Made by a program: the position numbers and the translations under genes
Assembly (NCBI GenBank): GCA_023435025.1
Contig: JAEYSE010000004.1
Location: 1 to 13,064 of the forward strand
Direction: 5' to 3'
Length of the DNA: 13,064 nt
Source of the DNA: Bacillota bacterium
GTDB lineage: Bacteria; Bacillota; Clostridia; Christensenellales; CAG-138
Part shown: one piece after another, positions 7,610 through 13,064 of the stretch
Numbering within the stretch: position 1 is the first letter of the stretch
How the letters are laid out: every line of letters starts with the position of its first letter
Notes under the pieces: generated by a model
What the model was told of the DNA's origin: nothing
The model's input: the letters and a program-made list of their open reading frames with translations, nothing else
The model's database searches: none

Positions 7610-9559
7610 CTAAATGAGCGCCTTCATCCACACGAGCATCTCGCCCGGTTCCCGATTGCCCCATAAACAGTAGGGTACCGCTGTCAGCCGTGCGGCCGAC
7701 TTTTCGAACTGCGGTTCACCGTAGAGCGCATCTTCCTTTGCAAGAGATCGTGTCAGTCGCAGCCCGCTAAAGCGAAGCCGCGGCAACTGCCCAGGCAAGC
7801 CCTCCTGCGTGGCGTCGGCGGTTACAGTTTGCGTGGCGTCGGCGTACACGCAGGCGAGATTATCGCCGTTATCGATTTGCTCAAGGCAGTATACATACGG
7901 CCCCATCGCCAGTGAAACACGCCCTGCGTCGGCGCGCACGTTTCTATTTGCCGCCACAAATACTGGACGGACATCGCCGTGCAATTCAAATAATTGCTCT
8001 CCCTCGCGGGATACGGCAAGCACCGCGTAGCCGTTTTCAATAACAGGCGTAATTCGCCCACCATTCAAATAAATCTCAGGATTCTTATAGTATTCCGGGA
8101 TGCGCACCCGGATGGTGAATGGCTTATCCGCGCCGGAAGTCACACGGATGCGGACGCATCCGCTCTGCATGTAATCGGATTCCATAGAAAGGTCTATTGC
8201 GACGCCCTGTATGCTGGTGCGGAGCGTTGAGGAAATGAACTGATTGATATAAATGGATTTATCATCCTCCGCGTAGACATACTGCCCCAGCGAGGCAAGC
8301 GTGCGAGCGGCATTGGGCGGGCAGCACGCGCATATAAACCAGGGCTGTCGTTCTGCCTTCACATGCGCCAGGGAAGTTGAGGGAAGGCAGTTGGCTGGCC
8401 ATACCTCAAGCGGATTGACGTAAAAATAGCGGTTTCCGGATATGGAGATGCCGGAGAGGACGGTGTTACACAACGCACGTTCCACCGTATCATAATACCG
8501 GGCATTTTTGGTAAGGGCGGCCATTCTCTGCCCAAACATCATCAGGGCAACGGAAGCGCAGGTTTCGCAATACATTCTGTCGTTAGGCAGGTCGTAATCG
8601 ACCGTGAAGCGTTCGAGATAGCCGGAGGAACCAATGCCGCCCGTCACATACATGCGCCGTGTAGTAATGTTTTCCCAAAGCGTCCGGCAGGCGTTTTTGA
8701 GCGCTTCGTCGCCACATTCGCGGGCAATATCCGCCATCGCGCTGTACATGTACAGTGCGCGCACGGCGTGGCCCTCCGCCGTTGTCTGCTCTTTGGGGGG
8801 AAGATGCGACTGCGCGTATATGGCGCTATAGTCCTGCAGCTCCGGGAAAATCCAGTCTCCCTTGCGCCGGCTTCGCTCTTCCATAAGATAATTCGATTTT
8901 TGTCCACGGATTGCGATAAAATGCGCGGCGAGGTTGCGATACCTCTTTTCTCCCGTGACGCCATAAAGCTTCATCAGCGCATGCTCGATCTCCTGATGCC
9001 CCGGGTATCCTTTGCACTTTCCTTCTTCCGGCCCGAACACCCCATCGATCAAATCGGCAAACCGGCAAGCAATATGCAAAAGCGTATCCTTACCCGTTGC
9101 CCGATAGTAGGCGACTGCGGCCTCTATCAGGTGGCCCGCGCTATAAAGTTCGTGTCCCTCGGCTAGGTTGGTCCATCTTTCATTAGGATGGTTGATGCTG
9201 TAATATGTGTTCAGGTATCCGTCGGGCTGCTGTGCGCGCCCGATCAGCGCAATCAGTTCATCGGCGATTGTCTCAAACGCGGCGCCGCTTCCGTTTTCGA
9301 TGCAGTATGCGACCGCCTCGAGCCACTTGTAAGCGTCCGTATCGGTGAATACAATGCCCTGATGCCTCCCCTGCGCTTCGCCGGCTGCAATGCGGAAGTT
9401 TTCGATGCAGTGGGATTTTTCTGCATCTGGAATGCGGCCGTTGAGCGCTTCCCACTGGTAGGGAATGATCTGCTCCGACACCAGCGCTGCAAAGCTGCCG
9501 AACAGCGGGTCCGTAATACGTATCTGGTTCAGTTTTGGCGCGTGAATTGTATTTTTCAT
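7610..9559 (-). CDS. GH127 beta-L-arabinofuranosidase
   Basis: Glycoside hydrolase (DUF1680 type) that releases L-arabinose from beta-L-arabinofuranosides. The 649 residues start at ATG 9559 with GAGG 6 nt upstream; a GTG at 9571 overlaps that site and is unlikely. An N-terminal alpha-helical barrel (to about residue 410) is followed by beta domains. Catalytic residues line up with HypBA1 of Bifidobacterium longum (658 aa): Glu332 and Cys334 in YCETCAS match Glu338 and Cys340, Cys412 and Cys413 in CACCPPN match the nucleophile Cys417 and Cys418, and Glu316 in SGYLERF matches acid/base Glu322. The zinc-thiolate site thus appears intact. There is no signal peptide, so the enzyme should be cytoplasmic and act on imported sugars. 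It is the first gene of the minus operon, directly behind the operator region. Related families (GH146, other DUF1680 clades) are possible, but the motifs favour GH127. Confidence 0.93.
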   Translation of the reverse strand: MKNTIHAPKLNQIRITDPLFGSFAALVSEQIIPYQWEALNGRIPDAEKSHCIENFRIAAGEAQGRHQGIVFTDTDAYKWLEAVAYCIENGSGAAFETIADELIALIGRAQQPDGYLNTYYSINHPNERWTNLAEGHELYSAGHLIEAAVAYYRATGKDTLLHIACRFADLIDGVFGPEEGKCKGYPGHQEIEHALMKLYGVTGEKRYRNLAAHFIAIRGQKSNYLMEERSRRKGDWIFPELQDYSAIYAQSHLPPKEQTTAEGHAVRALYMYSAMADIARECGDEALKNACRTLWENITTRRMYVTGGIGSSGYLERFTVDYDLPNDRMYCETCASVALMMFGQRMAALTKNARYYDTVERALCNTVLSGISISGNRYFYVNPLEVWPANCLPSTSLAHVKAERQPWFICACCPPNAARTLASLGQYVYAEDDKSIYINQFISSTLRTSIQGVAIDLSMESDYMQSGCVRIRVTSGADKPFTIRVRIPEYYKNPEIYLNGGRITPVIENGYAVLAVSREGEQLFELHGDVRPVFVAANRNVRADAGRVSLAMGPYVYCLEQIDNGDNLACVYADATQTVTADATQEGLPGQLPRLRFSGLRLTRSLAKEDALYGEPQFEKSAARLTAVPYCLWGNREPGEMLVWMKALI

Positions 9560-9575
9560 AGACCGCCTCACATGC

Positions 9576-9586
9576 TAAACGTTTTA
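9576..9586. promoter_or_regulatory. Putative LacI-family operator O1 (GH127 leader)
   Basis: TAAACGTTTTA is a CG-centred imperfect palindrome in the GH127 5' leader, just upstream of its ribosome binding site. It shares the TAAAC|GTTTA core with the two other sites. Its centre is 62 bp from the next operator, close to six helical turns, so one tetramer or two dimers could sit on the same face. Confidence 0.55.
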
Positions 9587-9635
9587 TTTTATTGGCGAAT
9601 ATTCGTGCTTTTTCTGACCGATCTTGCTCTAGAAT

Positions 9636-9649
9636 GGTAAACGTTTATC
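9636..9649. promoter_or_regulatory. Putative LacI-family operator O2 (GH127 promoter)
   Basis: GGTAAACGTTTATC contains the perfect 10-bp palindrome TAAACGTTTA (9638-9647) with a central CG, the usual target of LacI-family hinge helices. It lies just downstream of the predicted transcription start of the GH127 operon, where binding would block RNA polymerase. This is the best match of the three sites. Confidence 0.7.
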
Positions 9650-9659
9650 TTGCGTTATT

Positions 9660-9689
9660 ACTATAATACAGGTTGCATAAGATTGTAAA
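9660..9689 (-). promoter_or_regulatory. Putative promoter of the GH127-to-araA operon
   Basis: On the minus strand there is a -35 TTTACA (9684-9689), an 18-nt spacer and a -10 TATAGT (9660-9665). The start would be near 9653, giving a leader of about 95 nt. A/T tracts directly upstream (about 9690-9715) resemble an UP element and would make this a strong promoter when not repressed. Confidence 0.6.
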
Positions 9690-9764
9690 TACCAAATTTT
9701 AAGTTTTTTTAAATACCGCGGGTACGCTGCGGCGATAGTTCCGAGAATCGAGGCGACAAAATGC

Positions 9765-9793
9765 TTGCTATTTATATGGATAACGTTTAACAT
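9765..9793 (+). promoter_or_regulatory. Putative promoter of the lacI-GH51 operon
   Basis: On the plus strand there is a -35 TTGCTA (9765-9770), a 17-nt spacer and a -10 TAACAT (9788-9793). Operator O3 fills the spacer and the first part of the -10, so the regulator would repress its own gene. The -10 is only a moderate match. Confidence 0.5.
9779..9791. promoter_or_regulatory. Putative LacI-family operator O3 (autoregulatory)
   Basis: GATAACGTTTAAC has the same CG-centred GTTTA right arm as O1 and O2, but its left arm is shifted by one base. Its position between the -35 and -10 of the lacI promoter is what autoregulation would need. It is the weakest of the three by sequence. Confidence 0.5.
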
Positions 9794-9824
9794 GTAGATA
9801 AGTTCTATCAAGGTGGGGACAAGC

Positions 9825-10865
9825 ATGGCGACCATCCGTGAAATTTCTGAAAAGGCCAATGTATCCATTGCCACCGTCAGCAAGGTACTCAACGGGAAGC
9901 GCGGTGTAAATGCGCGCACCCGTGAAGAAGTGCTTGCCGTAGCAAAGGCGCTCAATTACAGGCCTAATTTAAATGCCCGTTTTCTAAAAAGCGGACAAAG
10001 CCGCACCATCGGCATCATCACCGAGGATTTAACGGTGTTCAACGCGCCTGAAATCGTGGATGGCATAGCTGCTGCATGCGAGGAAACCGGTTATCACTAT
10101 ATTCTGGGCAACCTCAGGTTCTTCAAGCGGTACGGGAACGGGCCGCAGGACCCTGCCAAAAGTGCCGCACTCGTCCATGCGACCGTGGACGATATGCTCT
10201 CCAAGCAGGTGGACGGCATTATCTATATCGGCTGCCACAGCCATGTGGTTGTTCCACTGAGCGAGCATAAGGAACCCAAGTTCGTGTGCGCTTACTGCAC
10301 GAGTAAAGATGCAAACATTCCATCCGTACTATATGATGATGAAAAAGCAGCGTTTGAAGCCACGAAAGTGCTCATCCTGTCTGGGGAGCGCAGCATCGGC
10401 ATGATCGCAGGCCCTTCAGACAGCATCCATGCGTTCAACCGCACGCGCGGACATCAGGAAGCGTTGTTTCAGCACAATGTTCCATATAACCCAAGACTCA
10501 CCGTAACGGGCGACTGGGGGCGGGACTGCGGGTATAACCTTCCGGGGCAGTTGATCCGCGAAGGCGCAACGGCAATATTTGCGCATAACGATATTATGGC
10601 GACGGGCGTCCTTGATTACTGCAACGCAAACGGCATAGAGGTGGGCCGGGACATCCGGCTGATCGGGTTTGATAACAGGGAGATCGCCTCGGTCTGCCGC
10701 CCGGCGCTATCTACCGTAGCCCTGCCTCTGTTTGAAATCGGCCAGCATGCCGCGCGGATTTTGTTTGACGTTCTCTCCGGAAATCCCCCCGCTTCCCATG
10801 AGCTGCTGCTCGAGTGTGCAATCATTGAACGCGAATCAACGGGAGGCAGGCAATGTCCTCAATAA
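9825..10865 (+). CDS. LacI-family transcriptional regulator
   Basis: DNA-binding regulator of 346 residues, expected to sense an arabinose-derived ligand and control the divergent operons. The start is ATG 9825 with AGGTGGGG 6 nt upstream; an in-frame GTG at 9813 overlaps this site. The N-terminal helix-turn-helix is ATIREISEKANVSIATVSKVLNGK (split here by me as residues 2-25), with recognition helix around SIATVSKVL. The hinge NARFLKSG has Leu54 in the place where LacI-family hinge helices insert at a central CpG, which agrees with the CG-centred palindromes nearby. Residues from about 60 form the sugar-binding, effector domain (RTIGIITED, GFDNREIAS, ALSTVALPLFEIGQHAA). The stop codon overlaps the GH51 start by 13 nt. 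It could also be a general arabinose regulator with targets elsewhere. The ligand cannot be read from the sequence. Confidence 0.94.
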   Translation: MATIREISEKANVSIATVSKVLNGKRGVNARTREEVLAVAKALNYRPNLNARFLKSGQSRTIGIITEDLTVFNAPEIVDGIAAACEETGYHYILGNLRFFKRYGNGPQDPAKSAALVHATVDDMLSKQVDGIIYIGCHSHVVVPLSEHKEPKFVCAYCTSKDANIPSVLYDDEKAAFEATKVLILSGERSIGMIAGPSDSIHAFNRTRGHQEALFQHNVPYNPRLTVTGDWGRDCGYNLPGQLIREGATAIFAHNDIMATGVLDYCNANGIEVGRDIRLIGFDNREIASVCRPALSTVALPLFEIGQHAARILFDVLSGNPPASHELLLECAIIERESTGGRQCPQ

Positions 10866-12382
10866 ACGCAGCGCTGCATATTCGTAAGGATGCCGAGATT
10901 GCCGCCATAGACGACCGACTTTACAGTTCATTTATCGAGCATATGGGGCGTGCTGTCTATACGGGTATCTACGAGCCTGATCATCCCACGGCGGATGAGC
11001 ATGGCTTCCGGCAGGACGTCATGGATTTGATACGCCCGCTCAATCTCTCCCACATCCGTTATCCGGGGGGGAATTTCCTTTCCGGTTATCGTTGGGAGGA
11101 TGGCATAGGTCCGCGCGAAAGCAGGCCTGCCCGCCCGGATCTTGCGTGGTTTGCCATTGAGCCTAACAGCGTAGGCACGGACGAGTTCCTTCAATATTGC
11201 GAGCGCTTGAGCGTTTCGGCCATGCTGGGTGTGAACCTGGGTACTGGAACCCCGCAGGACGCGGTGGACTTTCTTGAATATGTAAACGGTGCTCTTCCCA
11301 CGCATTATGCGGAGCTTCGCAGAAAAAACGGTCATTCTGCACCTTACGGAGTCCAGCTCTGGTGTCTTGGCAACGAGATGGACGGCCCGTGGCAGATCTG
11401 TGCCAAGGCTGCCGAGGAATATGGCCGCATCGCCTGTGAGACAGCCAAGATGATGAAGTGGCTTGATCCCAGCATTGAGCTTGTCGCCTGCGGAAGTTCC
11501 TATCGCGACATGCCGACGTTTGGGGAATGGGAGCGCACGGTGCTCCGCCACTGCTATCGGCATATCAATTATCTTTCCCTGCATCAGTATTACCAGAATA
11601 ACGATGGTGACCTGCCGTCCTTCCTCGCGAACAGTATCACGATGCATCGCTTCATTCAGGAGGTTTCCGCCATTTGCCGCGAGGCAAAGCAGGAACAGGG
11701 CGGCAACCATGATATTTACCTTTCCTTCGACGAGTGGAACGTATGGTATCATTTCCAACAAACCGGTATAGAGCCGCCGAAATGGACGGTTGCAAGGCCG
11801 ATTGAGGAGGAGCGATACGATATGGCCGACGCGCTGCTGACAGGCTGTATGATGAATACGTTGATCAACAACGCGGATACCGTCAAAATTGCCTGTCTTG
11901 CGCAGCTCGTGAACACGATTGCCCCTATCATGACGGAACCGGCGGGCAAAGCATGGGTACAAACCACCTATTATCCTTTCCTGTACGCATCGCGCTTTGG
12001 CCGGGGGATTGCATTACAAACCGATATCACCGGGCCGGAATATTCCTGCGCTGCGGGTGCGCATATCCCCATGCTCGACTGCGCAACGGTATTGGGGAAG
12101 GACGGCGCGCTTTCACTATTCGTCGTTAACCGAAGCCTTGAGTGCGCGATACCCTGCGCAATAACAACAGAAGGCTTCCCGCCCTTTTCTAATTGCTCCG
12201 CTATTTCCATGTACGGGTATGGGCCAAAAGATAGTAACACGGCCGAGTTCGCGCCGATTTATCCCCGCCCGCTCAACGCGACATTCCATGCGGATGGCAC
12301 GCTCAGCTTGGTTCTGCCGCCGCTCTCGTGGAACATGATACGGCTTACTCCGCAGCAGAAACCGCCCAGCATTCCACTCTAG
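10853..12382 (+). CDS. abfA: GH51 alpha-L-arabinofuranosidase
   Basis: Retaining exo-enzyme that removes alpha-L-arabinofuranosyl residues from arabino-oligosaccharides. The 509 residues start at ATG 10853, within the end of lacI, with GGGAGG 6 nt upstream, so translation is probably coupled. The acid/base is Glu175 in CLGNEMDGPW and the nucleophile is Glu294 in LSFDEWNVWY. These are the same positions as Glu175 and Glu294 of Geobacillus stearothermophilus AbfA. IRYPGGNF (residues 68-75) and LSLHQYYQN are further GH51 signatures of the (beta/alpha)8 barrel, and a beta domain forms the C-terminus. It has no signal peptide, so it is cytoplasmic, as usual for GH51 enzymes acting on imported oligosaccharides. 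Length and motifs look complete. It converges with the small Arg-rich gene at 12539-12655. Confidence 0.96.
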   Translation: MSSINAALHIRKDAEIAAIDDRLYSSFIEHMGRAVYTGIYEPDHPTADEHGFRQDVMDLIRPLNLSHIRYPGGNFLSGYRWEDGIGPRESRPARPDLAWFAIEPNSVGTDEFLQYCERLSVSAMLGVNLGTGTPQDAVDFLEYVNGALPTHYAELRRKNGHSAPYGVQLWCLGNEMDGPWQICAKAAEEYGRIACETAKMMKWLDPSIELVACGSSYRDMPTFGEWERTVLRHCYRHINYLSLHQYYQNNDGDLPSFLANSITMHRFIQEVSAICREAKQEQGGNHDIYLSFDEWNVWYHFQQTGIEPPKWTVARPIEEERYDMADALLTGCMMNTLINNADTVKIACLAQLVNTIAPIMTEPAGKAWVQTTYYPFLYASRFGRGIALQTDITGPEYSCAAGAHIPMLDCATVLGKDGALSLFVVNRSLECAIPCAITTEGFPPFSNCSAISMYGYGPKDSNTAEFAPIYPRPLNATFHADGTLSLVLPPLSWNMIRLTPQQKPPSIPL

Positions 12383-12395
12383 CCCGCAACCATTT

Positions 12396-12421
12396 TCACC
12401 AGTCCCACCTTTGTCACCAGT
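12396..12421. repeat. Short direct repeat TCACCAGT
   Basis: TCACCAGT occurs at 12396-12403 and again at 12414-12421, 18 bp apart start to start, just after the GH51 stop. The function is unknown and chance is possible for an 8-mer at this distance. Confidence 0.3.
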
Positions 12422-12433
12422 GATGCCTGTCGG

Positions 12434-12493
12434 ATGGAACACAAAGACCCCAACCGCTGTTGGGGTCAGTGCGAAGAGGTGATTCTGTTCCAT
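12434..12493. repeat. Nested inverted repeat between convergent genes
   Basis: ATGGAACA (12434-12441) and TGTTCCAT (12486-12493) are perfect 8-bp outer arms. They extend to TCGG (12430-12433) and CCGA (12498-12501) if a short bulge is allowed. They enclose the 9-bp hairpin at 12446-12467. The whole could fold as one branched structure in RNA from either strand, or be the remnant of a small mobile repeat. Confidence 0.45.
12446..12467. terminator. Strong hairpin, likely terminator between convergent genes
   Basis: GACCCCAAC (12446-12454), loop CGCT and GTTGGGGTC (12459-12467) make a perfect 9-bp GC-rich stem. On the minus strand it is followed by TTTGTGTT, a fair U-rich tail, so it best fits a terminator for the small Arg-rich gene, about 70 nt past its stop. 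On the plus strand no T run follows, so for the GH51 operon it would at most be a weak terminator or a 3'-end stabiliser. Confidence 0.6.
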
Positions 12494-12538
12494 CTATCCG
12501 AATCTGCCGAGCATGGCAGTACTAATGAGTCTCAGCCA

Positions 12539-12655
12539 TTACGTACGAAAGCGACGGCGTCCGGTCATACGACGGCGACGGCGACGACGACGACGGCGGA
12601 AATCGGTATTTCTGAAGAAGCGAGGGAAACCAAAAAACGGGAAGAACCTTGGCAT
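12539..12655 (-). CDS. Small Arg/Phe-rich basic protein (38 aa), protamine-like
   Basis: A 38-residue reading frame starts at ATG 12655 and stops at TAA (12539-12541). Its ribosome binding site AAGGAGGTGA (12659-12668) is an almost perfect complement of the 16S rRNA 3' end, 7 nt from the ATG; this is the best site in the window and the main reason to call the gene. The protein has a Phe/Pro/Arg-rich first half (MPRFFPFFGFPRFFR), then ten Arg in a row (residues 20-29), then MTG and RRRFRT. It is extremely basic, has no acidic residue except Asp18, and has no signal peptide or recognisable domain. I do not recognise the family. Such composition suggests binding to nucleic acid or another polyanion, or a structural role in spores, but neither is shown. 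A strong hairpin follows downstream. Confidence 0.6.
   Translation of the reverse strand: MPRFFPFFGFPRFFRNTDFRRRRRRRRRRMTGRRRFRT
12569..12598. repeat. Trinucleotide repeat encoding poly-Arg
   Basis: Ten consecutive units read CGT or CGC on the minus strand (ACG or GCG on the plus). They encode the Arg10 run of the small basic protein. Units mix CGT and CGC, which reduces but does not remove the chance of slippage. Gain or loss of units would change the Arg count and keep the frame. In one frame of the plus strand the same repeat also reads poly-Arg, so the run alone does not identify the coding strand. Confidence 0.75.
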
Positions 12656-12791
12656 AAAATCACCTCCTTCACTTCCAAATATATACTATACTATTAAATA
12701 CAAATGAAAATGGTGAATAATATACCTACTCATTTGCAAATACCATTATATGGTTTAGGTTATCTCTCTACAGTCATGCCTGGAGGCAGCC
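12656..12791 (-). other. AT-rich leader upstream of the small basic gene
   Basis: No protein gene is seen here on either strand. The stretch is clearly more AT-rich than the flanking genes. It should hold the promoter of the small Arg-rich gene. Several TATA-like boxes are present (for example ACTATA at 12685-12690 and ATTATA at 12746-12751 on the plus strand), but none has a convincing partner -35 at standard spacing. A promoter read by a sporulation sigma factor is possible but cannot be assigned from sequence by eye. Confidence 0.4.
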
Positions 12792-12811
12792 GAAATCATA
12801 TGCATGATTTC
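12792..12811. repeat. Perfect 20-bp palindrome
   Basis: GAAATCAT (12792-12799), centre ATGC and ATGATTTC (12804-12811) form a perfect inverted repeat. A small TGCC/GGCA hairpin lies immediately left (12777-12787). There is no T run, so it is not a standard terminator. It could be an operator or a remnant of a repeat element. Confidence 0.5.
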
Positions 12812-12872
12812 AACTTTGGTTCTCTCGGCCTGTTAGCATCCTCTTGACCTTTCTTTTACTGAAAGAATTCTT

Positions 12873-13055
12873 GTGGAATGGAATTGCTATACTTCAAACG
12901 GGGTTGAATGCGAACAGATCGAAATCACAGATTCTGAAGATGTGGAAGGTATCGTAAAGTCTTTTACGGAAACGCCAAAGCGCGGAAGTGGCAATTGCGG
13001 CTTCTATGTATATAAGTTTACTTTTATAGGTAAGAACGAGCGAGTGATACTCTGA
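12873..13055 (+). CDS. Doubtful 60-aa ORF, possibly a gene fragment
   Basis: The frame runs from GTG 12873 to TGA 13053-13055 and is open upstream as far as a stop at 12834. The product has mixed, protein-like composition, with alternating polar and hydrophobic residues (CEQIEITDSEDVEGIVKSF, CGFYVYKFTFIGKNERVIL) that look like beta strands of a folded domain. Three Cys residues are present. The ribosome binding site is poor, only GAAAG 7 nt before the GTG, and no clear promoter is seen. I do not recognise it. It may be a small real protein or the C-terminal remnant of a decayed or transferred gene. Confidence 0.35.
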   Translation: MEWNCYTSNGVECEQIEITDSEDVEGIVKSFTETPKRGSGNCGFYVYKFTFIGKNERVIL

Positions 13056-13064
13056 CCTGCCGGA

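Noticed and set aside
9636..9649. Catabolite-response (cre) element for CcpA
   Set aside because: The core resembles cre, but at least three conserved outer positions differ. The symmetric TAAACGTTTA shared with the other two sites fits the local LacI-family regulator better.
9716..9732. GC-rich CCGC/GCGG hairpin in the divergent region
   Set aside because: The stem is only 4 bp with a 9-nt loop and no T run follows on either strand, so it is not a credible terminator or clear operator.
10928..11962. 344-residue minus-strand ORF opposite the GH51 gene
   Set aside because: It is a shadow of the GH51 gene, whose catalytic motifs are intact on the plus strand.
12434..12697. 87-residue plus-strand ORF with Thr/Ala repeats
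   Set aside because: It starts inside the inverted repeat, has no ribosome binding site, and its Thr run is only the triplet repeat read in another frame.
12513..12707. 64-residue plus-strand ORF with a poly-Arg run and Lys-rich tail
   Set aside because: It has no ribosome binding site. The triplet repeat gives poly-Arg in a frame on either strand. The minus-strand frame has a near-perfect site and is preferred.
12383..13064. CRISPR array or transposon end
   Set aside because: The repeats here are single short inverted or direct pairs and one triplet run. There are no regularly spaced identical repeats, no transposase and no target-site duplication.

Overview
The window looks like chromosomal DNA of a Gram-positive, probably spore-forming Firmicute of class Clostridia. 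The grounds are strong AGGAGG-type ribosome binding sites, lipoprotein signal peptides on surface proteins, a DUF2935 protein, a YesL/DUF624 membrane protein next to a sugar ABC transporter, a LacI-type regulator, and a tRNA-Leu with encoded CCA. The genus cannot be told from what is visible.

Layout. 1-498 (-): N-terminal part of a lipoprotein amidohydrolase cut by the window edge. 690-1613 (+): DUF2935 protein with an intrinsic terminator. 1730-1815 (-): tRNA-Leu(CAA) with its own promoter and terminator. 1968-9559 (-): six-gene arabinose operon, in transcription order GH127 beta-L-arabinofuranosidase, sugar-binding lipoprotein, two ABC permeases, YesL-family membrane protein, L-arabinose isomerase (araA). 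9560-9824: divergent control region with two promoters and three CG-centred palindromes. 9825-12382 (+): LacI-family regulator overlapping a GH51 alpha-L-arabinofuranosidase. 12383-12538: nested inverted repeats lying between convergent genes. 12539-12655 (-): a small Arg/Phe-rich protein (38 aa) with a near-perfect Shine-Dalgarno sequence. 12656-13064: AT-rich DNA, a palindrome and a doubtful 60-residue ORF.

How it works together (inference from families and context). An arabinose-containing oligosaccharide is captured by the lipoprotein and imported by the two permeases; no ATPase is encoded here, so a shared MsmX-type ATPase is presumably supplied elsewhere. Both glycosidases lack signal peptides, so they should act in the cytoplasm: GH51 on alpha-linked and GH127 on beta-linked L-arabinofuranose. 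AraA converts the released L-arabinose to L-ribulose. Ribulokinase and ribulose-5-phosphate epimerase are not in the window. A transporter coupled to both an alpha- and a beta-arabinofuranosidase suggests a plant glycan with mixed linkages, such as the hydroxyproline-linked arabinans of extensins. The LacI-type regulator probably controls both arms through TAAACGTTTA-like operators.

The best candidates for something undescribed are the Arg-rich miniprotein at 12539-12655 and the three-operator divergent switch driving a combined alpha/beta-arabinofuranoside utilisation locus.
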